The notes beneath the pieces are model-generated. The model had not been told where the DNA came from. It saw only the letters and a list, made by a program, of their open reading frames with translations, and ran no database searches. The translations under genes and the position numbers were made by a program. From Paragyromitra xinjiangensis (lineage: Eukaryota; Ascomycota; Pezizomycetes; Pezizales; Discinaceae): a stretch of 64,000 bases of DNA. The stretch is from positions 1,302,001 through 1,366,000 of the forward strand of contig JBCAMK010000014.1 of assembly GCA_038503065.1 (NCBI GenBank). Reading direction: 5' to 3'. Positions 34,572 to 44,595 of the stretch are shown in pieces (position 1 is the stretch's first letter; each line of letters begins with the position of its first letter).

Positions 34572-36143
34572 TCAAAGATGAGATCTCTCAGGAAAATTAC
34601 CCCTCAAAAAAAACGGGCTGCTAAACCTGAGCTTCCTGAACGACTCCCCATCACCCGGAAGATCAGTGTCAAATTTCCAATATAATACACCATTATTCAT
34701 CGCTGTATCATTCTCACTAAACGCAAATTTAATGAGGTAGTAGTCGGTGTCGGGCTCCGCGAGTCGTCCGCGCATAACACATTCGTCGTGTGTCAAATGC
34801 CAGAAGAACGTGTCGCTTTCGTAGGGCTCGAGTGGGAAAGTATCTGCAGCGTTACCCATGAAGGATACGGTCAGGTCACTGTGGCTGCTTTTCCGAATGT
34901 CGATGAAGAAGTTGTGGAGTGAATTATAGTATCGACCCGTGTAAGCGTTCAACGGCCGAGTGGGAACGGTTAGCTGTTGGCCGTCTCTCAATTCCTTCAT
35001 AGTTCTGGAAATACTCGTGGCCGCGTCCTTATAGCCAGCCCTTGCAAGCTCTGCGTAACTATCCCCGTCTATTGTCGTACCAAGAAGTGTGTCCACCACA
35101 GCACTACCAACTAATAGAGCAGCTTCGTTTAGTCCTCCTGAGTTGGTGAGGACTACAACTGCACTGCGCTTCTCCGGAATCAGAGCCGAGAAGGATGTGA
35201 ATCCCTGGATTATCCCTTGATGGTAGATGGTAAGAGGAGATGGGCCTTGTTGTCCAACAGTAGCTTTTAAGGGTCCAGGGCCGTCGAGGCCAAAGGTGGA
35301 GGGAAGCTGTGCTCGGACCCATCCTAACGCATAACTATTTTCCCTGAGGGAAGGAAATGGCAAGCTGATCATTGCAGTCCATATAGCTCTCAGCTGCTTC
35401 AAAGGATTTCCGGGAATGTGCTTATCACCTTTGACCTGTTGTGACATCCTAGCGTCGATGAGAGCATTGTAAAATATCAAGAGATCTGACACCGAAGTCC
35501 GAAGTCCACCGGCTGCCGAAAAGAGCCCATCATGGCGTACCAGAGGCATTGCAAGCTCGTATAAGGTTCGATTCTCCAGGCTGGCGTATGGCTTCGCAAC
35601 ATTCGGCGTATTGGGTGGGATCCGTGTGTCAAACGTTCTCTTCATTCCGAGTGGCTTCATGATACTCTCTTTCAGAAAGTTACCAACTGTTGTGCCAGTT
35701 ACCTTCTCTATAATCTGGCCTATAAGCTCGTAGCCGATATTATTGTATATGAATGCCGTACGGATCGGCTGAACTGCCGGAAGAGAGCTAAGGACTGGGG
35801 CCATCTGGTCTCTTGCGAACGCCACCTTGCCATCGGATAACATCCAGTAACCATCAGCTCTAACTATTCCAGCGCGGTGGCTGAGGAAATCAGTAACGGT
35901 AGCATTGTAAGCAGAATCACTTTCCGCCCGTTGGTATTCGGGGATAACATCCCGCACTGGCGTATCCCATTGAAGCTCGCCCTCCTCCACAAGGATTCCG
36001 GTCATAGCAGACGCAAAGGCTTTTGATAGAGACGCAACAACATAGATCGTGTCCTCGTTTGGTGGTATCTGAGCAGCAACATCACGGTAGCCAAAGTTGG
36101 CATAATGAACGACTTCTCCTCCGTCAAGAACGCCGAGTGACAA
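34572..36143 (-). CDS. Beta-lactamase-fold serine hydrolase (class C/PBP-like)
   Basis: The open frame of 523 codons as numbered here from 36143 has the three motifs of the family: S38-L-S-K41 (catalytic Ser and Lys), Y133-N-N135, and H308-Q-G310 in place of KTG. Other conserved pieces are the FGYRD strand, FLSHRAGI and ELIGQIIEKVTG. No signal peptide is seen. Family knowledge: fungal members act as esterases or transacylases or are of unknown function; a lactam-hydrolysing role is unlikely. The true start lies upstream. The frame stays open to about 36250 without an ATG. A short intron (GTGACC...CTCTAG, about 39 nt, branch CTGAC) would attach an ATG near 36270 and yield MYMFLNLKVRLEALG. That join is an inference. 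Confidence 0.85.
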   Translation of the reverse strand: MSLGVLDGGEVVHYANFGYRDVAAQIPPNEDTIYVVASLSKAFASAMTGILVEEGELQWDTPVRDVIPEYQRAESDSAYNATVTDFLSHRAGIVRADGYWMLSDGKVAFARDQMAPVLSSLPAVQPIRTAFIYNNIGYELIGQIIEKVTGTTVGNFLKESIMKPLGMKRTFDTRIPPNTPNVAKPYASLENRTLYELAMPLVRHDGLFSAAGGLRTSVSDLLIFYNALIDARMSQQVKGDKHIPGNPLKQLRAIWTAMISLPFPSLRENSYALGWVRAQLPSTFGLDGPGPLKATVGQQGPSPLTIYHQGIIQGFTSFSALIPEKRSAVVVLTNSGGLNEAALLVGSAVVDTLLGTTIDGDSYAELARAGYKDAATSISRTMKELRDGQQLTVPTRPLNAYTGRYYNSLHNFFIDIRKSSHSDLTVSFMGNAADTFPLEPYESDTFFWHLTHDECVMRGRLAEPDTDYYLIKFAFSENDTAMNNGVLYWKFDTDLPGDGESFRKLRFSSPFFLRGNFPERSHL

Positions 36144-36279
36144 TCCGGCAATACCAGAAATCCGGCATATTTCGCTGATTATGGGGCCTAGCGCCTCCAG
36201 TCGGACCTTAAGATTCCTAGAGATTGTTGTCAGCGCTGCCAGATGAAGTGGTCACAGAAACATATACATTAGGCGTATA

Positions 36280-38307
36280 AACGGCGACAAATAGCTTAAA
36301 GAGCAGTGATACCGTGTGATAGCTCGGTGGCGTGAAGCTCGACCTGTGAGTGCAAGTTCCGACAAGTTTAGATAGCTACGACGCAAGGTCGAAGGGAATC
36401 AATCGTGTTCCTAGAGGCATGGTCAGTTTGTGAGGTTAAGTAGGCAAACTCAGGAACGGGAGGAACGGCTGGTTGGCTTGGCAAGGCGGTACAATCACAA
36501 GGCACATAGCGCTTCCGCCTTCTCTGCTGATCCCGAAGCCAGATTTTCTCACGGGGGTATGGTCAAAAGCAGCGATTCTCTGTATGCACCATATATCTTA
36601 AATGCTGGTTGTTGATAATTTATATCCAAAGTTGACCATAACCCTGGAATCGTGCATGAGACTCGGGAATCTACATGTACTACGGGCACCGGGGTTAATC
36701 TGTTGGCACCCGGCGATGATGGCAGTGCGAGCACTCAATCCCACCCGCTCGGTGAAGCTGGGAAGGATAGCTACCTACTGCGAAAGCATAAGAGCCTTAT
36801 CTGGAGTGTTTAATTAGAAGCATATCAGGTGATTTACAGACTTTAATTGAAGCTTGAGATGAATTATGGTATGCATTTATTCTAGCAGGCGCACCGCCAC
36901 CACCGCCAGGTGTCAACAGATTTTCCCTGGTATCCGTAGTACATGTAGTTCTCCCGAAGTTTCATTACCTGGCCCGCCACCGGAGACTTCACCCAATCCC
37001 CCCTGCGCCAAGCGACGATCTCAGGAGACTGCAGGAGGCACATGCATGCCTCGCACCATCTCCCGAGAGCTCAGCCTTCTCCCCCATAGCCTCCCGAGAC
37101 TGCAGGAGGCTCAACACTAGACAAGAAGTAGCCGTTTATTGACTGAATAGACATTAGACAATATGCGGTAGTAGGCAATATACTTGTTTACTATGGTAAG
37201 GACTAGAAAGTGTGAGTGACAAATCAGGGACAATTTGTCTGAAATGACACTGATTTGCCATACCTTTCGCATTTTTGGGTTCTTAACCTGGTGAATAAGT
37301 ACAAGCATCGAAAACCTAATGGCATACATCAACAAACCACTTTTAAAATTTGGTGTCCCAACTTGTCCCAGGGACACACAATACCACTACCCAGCGCCAA
37401 GGGAAACACTTTCCTTCCGGGACCCCTAAGGGACTGCTTATCCTTGTTTTTTATCAAGAGGGAAAAGCAGGTAATCAGCAAAAAAAAAACACGTCCAGAA
37501 GAGTATGATTCCGCCCTGACATCTTGGCTTACCGCTAAAACTCGACAAATTGGCTATCTCCGACCAGGGATTATCTCTACAGCGATTGGTTGAAAGGCCT
37601 CAAAAGTGTCCGCATGTAGTGATTTTGATCTCATATGCATAGCTAGTTTTTCTAGTTTTGACGGTACGTATCTCACAATAAATAAAGTTGAGAGACTTTG
37701 TAACACCATGCCCCGACCCAATCCACTATGTTGTCTATCAATGGCGATCACAAGTGATGGTTTTAAAGAATTTTGTTATTTATTTTGCTATTTGCTACCT
37801 ACTAAGTGACCTGTGCCAAGTGGTAAGGCCGCTTAGCGAGTTGCCCAACTGGCCCAGGCTATTCTATTCTGGACTGGGCTAGGCCAGAACAAATTTCAAG
37901 CCTACATGTAGGCTCGCCCACCTCTATCCTTGGCATCCTTGGCATCGTAAAATTTGAGAGTCAAGAGCCATACAAATAGCTTGCAAACAGTTCTCTAGCA
38001 TCTCTCACAATACCTACTCGTTTCTTTCTAAATATGTTCTGTGGAGATGGCTCATCCTGGCGTGTTTGGTCGCTAGTACAACTACAACTTCGATTACATC
38101 TTAGTTTAAGCTACACAGGACAAAGCCATGGATACCCTTTCCGTATATAAACGGCCTTTACAGTGGGAACGCTTTGCGTATACCGTCAGGCTGACATCCT
38201 TGGGTATTGCGCACATGGGACACTTTGCGCATATTGCACTCATTGACTTTATTCCTCATCTTTTGCTAGCTAGATAAACAAAACAAGTCTTCTTCCAATC
38301 GCTTCCT
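36280..38307. other. Intergenic stretch with one MITE
   Basis: About 2 kb. 36990-37120 repeats CCCGAGACTGCAGGAGGC-like sequence, a palindromic style also seen near the ends of CATCAG-family elements. AATCAGCAAAAAAAAAAC at about 37473 resembles the CATCAG end but has no partner. The MITE at 37532-37664 is listed separately. No supported gene. Confidence 0.45.
37532..37664. mobile_element. TA-flanked MITE, degraded, 133 bp
   Basis: The left end CCGCTAAAACTCGACAAATT is mirrored by AGTTTTTCTAGTTTTGACGG with several mismatches, and TA lies on both sides. It belongs with the elements at 33490 and 41371. Confidence 0.6.
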
Positions 38308-38550
38308 TTAACTGAAAACGCCATCGCCTCCATGGCCATTATTACCTCCGCTATTGCCTTCAGGAGTTCCTTCGGGAGTTCCTTCAGTGCCAGCTCCACC
38401 ATCATCCTTCTTGTCCTTGCCCTCCTCCTTGCCCTCCTTGCCCTCCACCTGCCCCTCCTTCCATGGCTCGCGGCGTTGATCGCCTGAAGCAGATTTTTCT
38501 GCGGTAGTAGCCCAGTTTTCCTTGGGTTTATCCGACTTGCTGGGGTCCAT
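38308..38550 (-). CDS. Small hydrophilic Lys/Glu/Gly-rich protein, 80 aa
   Basis: From ATG 38550 the frame encodes a very charged protein (MDPSKSDKPKENWATTAEKS, then EGKEGKEEGKDKKDDGGAG) with a Gly/Asn-rich end. The frame is open further upstream to 38700, but that part looks like a leader or intron. There is no known domain. The low complexity and lack of hydrophobic residues suggest an intrinsically disordered protein, as in small stress- or stage-specific fungal proteins, but this is only a resemblance. A chance open frame is possible. Confidence 0.45.
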   Translation of the reverse strand: MDPSKSDKPKENWATTAEKSASGDQRREPWKEGQVEGKEGKEEGKDKKDDGGAGTEGTPEGTPEGNSGGNNGHGGDGVFS

Positions 38551-39342
38551 TGTATAGGTGAAAATTCTACAAAGTTTAGATATAGCCAAAGAATGGGGGA
38601 AGGAAGAGGACATACTAGGTCTTTCTTTATAAGGTTCTTCTGAGATTTGGTATGTGGTTGTTAAGGCCAGAGCTAAGGTGAAGGTGGATGTGAATGGCAA
38701 AGGCTGACCGTTTTATCCTCATGACAATACACCCAACGGCGCCCTCTGTTTAGAGGGCAGCTTATCGGCATGACAGAAATATTCTGATATGTGATATTTG
38801 CTAACTATGAGGGGTTTTGAAAGCTTTTTCTCTGGCAATCGGCCATTTCACCTGCGCATGATCGTATCTTCGTTCGGACCTAGCTTGGAATACGCGAAGA
38901 ACACCCTTCCGTGATACTCCGATTCAGAAAATACCTCTAACTTGGCCAATTGCACTCCACCGTCATCATATGGTACTCGTTTCGAGTGAGGAGTTGCTAA
39001 TCATTCTTGTTTTCTTGTTTTTTCTATTCTCGTCATCAGCTATATAGATAGATAGATAGATAGATAAATCATACACGCATCTAGCCCTTAGGCTATGGTG
39101 GCCTCGTCATCAGCTGATAGTAAAATATGTAGTTAGATATCGATTACAACGCGGAAATATTTTCTTGATTTGATTTAATTCCATCATATGTGCATCCTTT
39201 TTAAGATATAACACACTTTTCAGTTACAGCCTTTCCTTTGTTCCCCCCCCATCCTTCGCCTAGACATCAGGGTCCCCCCAAAACAGCTCTCTATTCAAAC
39301 ATAACCTACGCTCTGCTAGCTATTGGACCGCAAACAAGAATC
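38551..39342. other. Intergenic stretch between divergent genes
   Basis: About 0.8 kb holding the promoters of the small ORF (-) and the CmcJ-like gene (+). A run of five AGAT/GATA tetramers at about 39045-39065 is the only repeat. Confidence 0.45.
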
Positions 39343-40407
39343 ATGGACGAAAGAGTCCAACTAACCTTTCTCAAAAATCTCCCACTATATGAAATTGAAA
39401 AGCCGTACCACAACTTCATTAACGGTATGAGCAACATAGTCCTTGAAAATCCGCCAATGAAACCAATTTTGGATATTCGCGGCAGAGAGAGGGAGTTCAA
39501 ACTTGCCATCCATGGCTTCGAGTATCGGGGACATGCGCTTCCAGTTGTTGACTGGGAAGACGAGAACGACATCAAGAAAGCATATGTTGAAGACCTAAAA
39601 GAGTTTGTGAAGAAGTTGGTCCCTGAAACTGTGCAGAGATGTGAGATGTTTGATTTCCGGGTGAGACTAGTGCCAGCGGGAATTAACTTCCGAAGCTAAT
39701 AGTAACAGTTACGGAGCGTCAAGGCAATCCAAAGCAAGATGCCTATCTATCCTGGCTTATGCGGAACCGTAGAGCTAGCGCCCGCTATGGCAGTACACGT
39801 TGGTAAGTTCTTCTTCTGTTGAGTTCAGAGAAACTACGAGAGACAGAGCTACATGTAATAGATCAAACACCCGAGGGGGTCCTAGAATGGTTGAAACGGG
39901 AACTTGGGGAGGAGGAAACCGATAAAATCGCTAAAAATCACCGTGTGCGGGTGGTGAAGTATTATAATTCATTTAGAATCACGCTGTTTCCATACCAGAA
40001 ACTAACTATCTAAAGTATCTGGCGTCCGCTCGTCGATGTGGTTGAAGATATTCCATTAGCTATGTGCGATTCACGCACCGTCAAACCCTCGAACCTTGTC
40101 AGTTCCGTTCATGTCAGTGCCGATTACCCCCGCAGAAACTATCTCGTCAAGTACGGTGAAGAATTTCAATTCTATTATCTCCCAAGGATGACGAAGGAAG
40201 AGGTGTGTGCCTTCATGGTGTTCGACTCAAACGGGGTAGAGGAAGATAGAATACGTGAGTTTCGACCTAAGCTGAGTCGGCAAACCCTAACCCAAGACAG
40301 GCATGTCCCCACATTCGGCGTTTTGGCACAGTGAGAAGTGGAGGTCGGATAAGCGTCCGAGAGTAAGTATTGAAGTGCGTCTCTTGGTACTGTCAGCGCT
40401 TGAGTAG
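39343..40407 (+). CDS. CmcJ/AsaB-like oxygenase or desaturase, five exons, 284 aa
   Basis: Exons 39343-39660, 39709-39802, 39862-39958, 40016-40254 and 40301-40407 join in frame to 284 aa. Start context is MDERVQLTFLKNLPLYEIEK. Joins recreate family motifs that no single frame shows: AVHVDQTPEG across intron 2, RVRVVNIWRPL across intron 3, and RMSPHSAF then RVSIEVRLLVL across intron 4. Other motifs are PLAMCDSRTV and FDSNG. Family knowledge: this fungal family (GA4-desaturase/CmcJ/AsaB-like) is linked to secondary-metabolite tailoring, with His and Asp of HVDQ as likely metal ligands. Where relatives usually have His in an H-x-W-Y-Y motif, this protein has FQFYYL, so a ligand may be missing. 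No cluster backbone gene is nearby. Introns are 46-59 nt. Confidence 0.85.
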
Positions 40408-40812
40408 TTGGGTTATAAATATAGCCACACCTAACGCGATATCCGAGATTTTCATTTTTTGCTTAATTCATTAACTTCATGCGATATCTGAGAGTTACAA
40501 AAGCACGGTTCGCGATATTAGATAAGATTAAATACAATATTCTATATAGGTTGACGTTGTATTTGCGACAGGCAGCAAGTATCAGAATATGCATTAATGA
40601 TTTCAATTCATCTCTGAATGACCTTCGTAAATGAAGAGTGTATACGTAGCCGAATGAACACTTCTTTGGTGCGGCCCAAATCCAAGCCTTATTTCTTGCT
40701 TCTACTATCTCTTGGACAGATAAAACCTGTCAATTCGCTGCCTCCCTTTTTGCACCAATTCTCACTTTACGTTGCAACGAACTTTGAATTTAGATTGGCC
40801 GTCAAACTATTA
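40408..40812. other. Downstream spacer
   Basis: About 0.4 kb, AT-rich. CAATTCGCTGCCTCCC near 40732 and the next 60 bp recur in diverged form at about 43935-43999, so this is part of a dispersed repeat. Confidence 0.45.
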
Positions 40813-40995
40813 CAGTCGCACCTCGCTATGCCGGAACTTAGTATGCCAAATCCCTTGCTGTCCCGTACAAAATGCCCTGACCAAAACATTTTTCTACCGC
40901 GGAATAGATTTGTTGCCCCGGATTCTTTGGGAAAACTTGCTATCTCGTGCGAGATCCACTAGATTCTAGGTGTCCGGCATAACGAGGTGCGACTG
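40813..40995. mobile_element. TA-flanked MITE, CAGTCGCACCTCG family, 183 bp
   Basis: The left end CAGTCGCACCTCGCTATGCC is mirrored by GGCATAACGAGGTGCGACTG, with TA on both sides. It is the second member after 32145-32317. Its interior differs strongly, as is usual for MITEs that share only their ends. Confidence 0.78.
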
Positions 40996-41054
40996 TAGTC
41001 CCGTGCCCATACCTCCTGTGCCGCTTCTTGGCGCGCTATTAGTTAGTTGCGCTA

Positions 41055-41187
41055 CAGGGTGGCACGGCCGGATGGATACGGTCGGATGGCGGACAGGGGT
41101 CGGACTATTGAGAGGGTACTGATTTTCAGTACCTTTCTTATAGTCCTGTACCCTCTCAATAGCTATAGTCCTTGCCAAGCCACCCTG
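41055..41187. mobile_element. TA-flanked inverted-repeat element, 133 bp
   Basis: The ends CAGGGTGGC and GCCACCCTG are flanked by TA. Inside is a second, stronger hairpin: GGACTATTGAGAGGGTAC against GTACCCTCTCAATAGCTATA then GTCC. Confidence 0.65.
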
Positions 41188-41370
41188 TACTAGTAGAATG
41201 ATAAGATCGCAGATGGTGGTTAGCGCCAACGAGGCTGGGCACGAGACTATCAAACTATCACCTGGATATTCCCCTACTAAGGCGGGCGCACAGTCTAGGC
41301 AGCCAGTTGACAAATTTATCCGTGCAAAGGATAAGCCCACCACCGTGTCCACTCCATATCATATCATATA

Positions 41371-41570
41371 CCGTAAAAACTCGAAAAACTCGTTATCTCC
41401 GTAATCCACGTGGTAGGGTGGGTAGGTGGTTGATGCTTTGGTTACCCCTATAGAACGACATGTAACTATTCAAAGAAAGCTCCAATTGCAGCTTCAAAAA
41501 CCGTAGAGCCGCTTTCGCTTACCTCTACCACGTGGATTGTGGAGATAACAAATTCTTCAAGTTTTTACGG
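41371..41570. mobile_element. TA-flanked MITE, CCGTAAAAACTCGAAAAA family, 200 bp
   Basis: The left end CCGTAAAAACTCGAAAAACT is mirrored by TTCTTCAAGTTTTTACGG, and inner parts CCACGTGGTAG and CTACCACGTGG also mirror. TA lies on both sides. Confidence 0.78.
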
Positions 41571-41726
41571 TAATCATAACTATCGTATCTTCGGAAGCTA
41601 GATGACTCGTCATTTATTGTATGAATAAAAGAAAAAAGTAACCTTGTTATTACAATCATTGCGGTTGGTCATTGAATATAGCTCATAGAATTGTAAATGA
41701 CTAGTCATTTATTGCTAAATGACTAT

Positions 41727-42502
41727 AGTCGTTCCTGGGGTAGCGTCGAAACTAGCTAGTACTTTGACAAATAAAAGTTACAACATAGAAATTTCTAGTT
41801 CCAAGCCCCATTCCTCATTGCCCTACATTCGAAATGCAGCTTTGCAGGTTACTTTTCATCTAGTGTGGTCCACGAGGCAGCTCGAGACGAGCCAGGAGGT
41901 ATGCCTCGAGGCACCTCGTGCTCGTGGGGGGTCTGTTTCGGGCTGCTCGAGCAATGGAGGGCTTGCCTCAAGGTGCTCGAGGTGCCTCGAGGCATAGAGG
42001 CATAGAGGTACTATTAGAGACACCCGTATCTAATAAAGTAGCTATTTGCTAATATTGTCTTCTTCCTAGTCAGGTTTACTTGTATCATCCCATCATTTCC
42101 TCAATGATTGCTTACGGTATAAGGTCCCCAAATCCTCTATATCGTGTTAGGTCATCGGGAAATTCTTTACTGGAGGATGCTGCCGTGGATGACATAGTGC
42201 TAGTAGGTATGTGGGTTACTGCCGGTGGTATTGAACCCGAAGGTACCGACGAGAGATAGGTGGAGAACACGTATAGAAGTAGTTCCATGGACCTGGATAG
42301 TATTCAGGGCCGCTGTGAAACTCCATAGGCCTGAGACCTCGAGGCGCCTCGAGGCGAGCAACCAAACATGCCTCGAGGCACCTCGTGCTCGCGGCCCCCC
42401 CTGCCTCGGACAGCCTCGAGTCGAGGCCTCGAGCGAGCTTGCCTCGTGGACCACACTATTTCCATCAAGACCCCGGTTTCATCACGACCCTAGGAGCGAC
42501 TG
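41727..42502. mobile_element. CAGTCGCGACCCC-family MITE split by a hAT-like element
   Basis: The outer parts (41727-41860 and 42459-42502) align with the intact copy at 32416-32580, including AGTTACAACATAGA and GCTTTGCAGGTTACTTTT. The left end AGTCGTTCCTGGGGTAGCG and right end ACCCTAGGAGCGACTG are diverged. The right TA has become CA. Confidence 0.65.
41861..42458. mobile_element. hAT-like MITE, 598 bp, 8-bp target duplication
   Basis: The ends TAGTGTGGTCCACGAGGC and GCCTCGTGGACCACACTA are perfect 18-bp mirrors, and CCTCGAGG-rich palindromes continue inside. TTTTCATC (41853-41860) and TTTCCATC (42459-42466) form an 8-bp target duplication with one mismatch. hAT elements make 8-bp duplications and have ends of this kind. 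The intact MITE at 32416-32580 gives the empty site. There is no coding capacity. Confidence 0.8.
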
Positions 42503-44595
42503 CACGTATGCTAAGGTGGGGGGCTCATCCGTTGTTTGCTCCTAGAGATATGGACATGTATATTCGGGTATCTCATAACTGCTGCGAGTAGATTGCCCCC
42601 TATATCGTATGTGGACTATACTTATAGCCAAGGCCGTAAATGACGATGCTTTGAACTCGGAGCTTCTTGGCTGAATTTGGGCCGCGGAGTACACCTATCA
42701 TCCTTTATATGCTACATGTAGTTATCAGGTTGTATCTCCAAGTCGTTGGCGGGGCTGTCTTATGCACAAAAATTAAATGATCGTAGTTTTTATATGTTGT
42801 AAGTAATTGTAATTTCTGTCAAATACTGGGGTTTCCGTTCAAATTACACGCTCGTTAATTAAATACTAGTATATCATTAATCTCGTGCCCAGCCTCACTG
42901 CGCAGTAATATATGGTAGGTGGGGGTGAGAACAAGCCTAGCATATCGTAATCATCAAATGCTTACTGAAATTTCTCACTAATGAACCAATGTGTGAGTAC
43001 GTAGTTATCGAATTAATCTAAGGCGGTTCTCAGGGCTCTGAAGCATCGCTAAGACAGTCTCTGATCGGCTGCGTCATTTCAATGTCAAGTATGATGCTGG
43101 TCGACAATCTGGTGTGAGTGGAAGGCGCGCATGCGCAGCGCAAGAGGAAACTTTCAGGTTCTATTGACCCGCCATGGGGGCGCATCTGTCGATTGCCTGC
43201 AACACAATAACAGGGATTAAGTAGAAGGATTTACGTTATCTCATCATTTGCATTATTTCATCATTCGTCAGCGAGCTAAAGAGTATAGGGCTGTAAGTGC
43301 TCAAGGTTTCGTATTATCTGGACACTCTTGAACGCACATACACAGTATTGGAGCCCTATCTGCTAGGCTCATGTAACACTAGACTTCCTGGAAGCAAATA
43401 GAAATTTGATATCGTCATAGAGTCTTTTGTGAGTAGGTCATTTCCCGGAAGGGTTCCGTATCTCTAAAGATTCTTGATAGGCCCATGCGACCCACCGCAA
43501 AATCTCGAAATTTTAATCTATTTAGCCTCTAAGACATATATTTTGCACTAGATACTGCGCTATCAGGGATTATTTCTTATGCAGGCAATGGATAGAAAAT
43601 GGATAGAAGTATGAATAGATATATCTCTCCATCCCTTGAAAGGGTTATCTTGGTCATATAGGCAACCACTTCTATTCTATTGCTTGCGGGAAGGCGTCCA
43701 CTTGCGAGACCTCTCATGCATAACTAGCATATGATTTCAAATCCAGGAGAAAATGTCAAGGCGAGCATTTGGCTGAATATGTTGGTCTTTGAAACGCCTA
43801 AGGCTCTGTAAGTTTCGCTGTTATCTTGGTCAATCACCTCCTCGTGATCGATAGACCACAATAATAGAGTCTTTTAGCCACCCACCATCGAAAGGTCAAA
43901 TAACGTGCTATCAGTTAGGCGAACGAGATTTATCAATTCGCTACCTCCCCTTTTGACCCAATTCTCACTTTATCCGGCAACTGACTTTGAATGTTCCCTT
44001 ACTGAAGTGAGTGCAGTCCAAGCAGCGAATTGAAAAGATCCATGCGTCCAAGAGATACTGAGGCCGCATATGATCTATCATTTTTAGCGCAGGATCCGAG
44101 GTCCTGATAACCGGAAAGTCTCTGCCAAGCTAGCTATATATAGGTACATATATATTTCTGGCACTTTTTCACCTAGTCATCTAGGTATACACGGTGCTCT
44201 TGGGACTTTACGTTTAGACTTTTCCGAATGGAATGGCTAAAGGTTCTAATCTATTGGAGGAATTTCACGCGGCCAGGGGATATGGGAAGCTCCGTCCATT
44301 TTGTTAGTTGGACAAAGCCTCGAACGATGTTATGAAATAAATTTTTTCTGCTATCCTACTGTAGGACAGCAGTCGAGTGCAGTCCGTGCAGTTTGTCCCA
44401 ATAATTTGGACTGCCTAGCTTGGCACAGTCGACTGTAATTGACTGCAGTCGGACGCGACTGTTAGCGGTATTGGGCGTCCCCACCATAAAAAGTGGCATT
44501 CTGGCTAGTTTATTTAAAACGAGCAATTGTTTAACACGGAGGCCGCCTAAACCAAGCTCAATACAAATCATTCTTCTTAAGCTCTCTTAATCACT
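42503..44595. other. Intergenic stretch upstream of the amino-acid oxidase
   Basis: About 2.1 kb without a supported gene. 43935-43999 is a diverged copy of 40732-40800. Around 44380-44465 there are several GACTGCAGTC/GCAGTCGA-like imperfect palindromes. A TTATTTAAAA box at about 44509 lies some 85 nt before the start codon of the oxidase. Confidence 0.45.
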
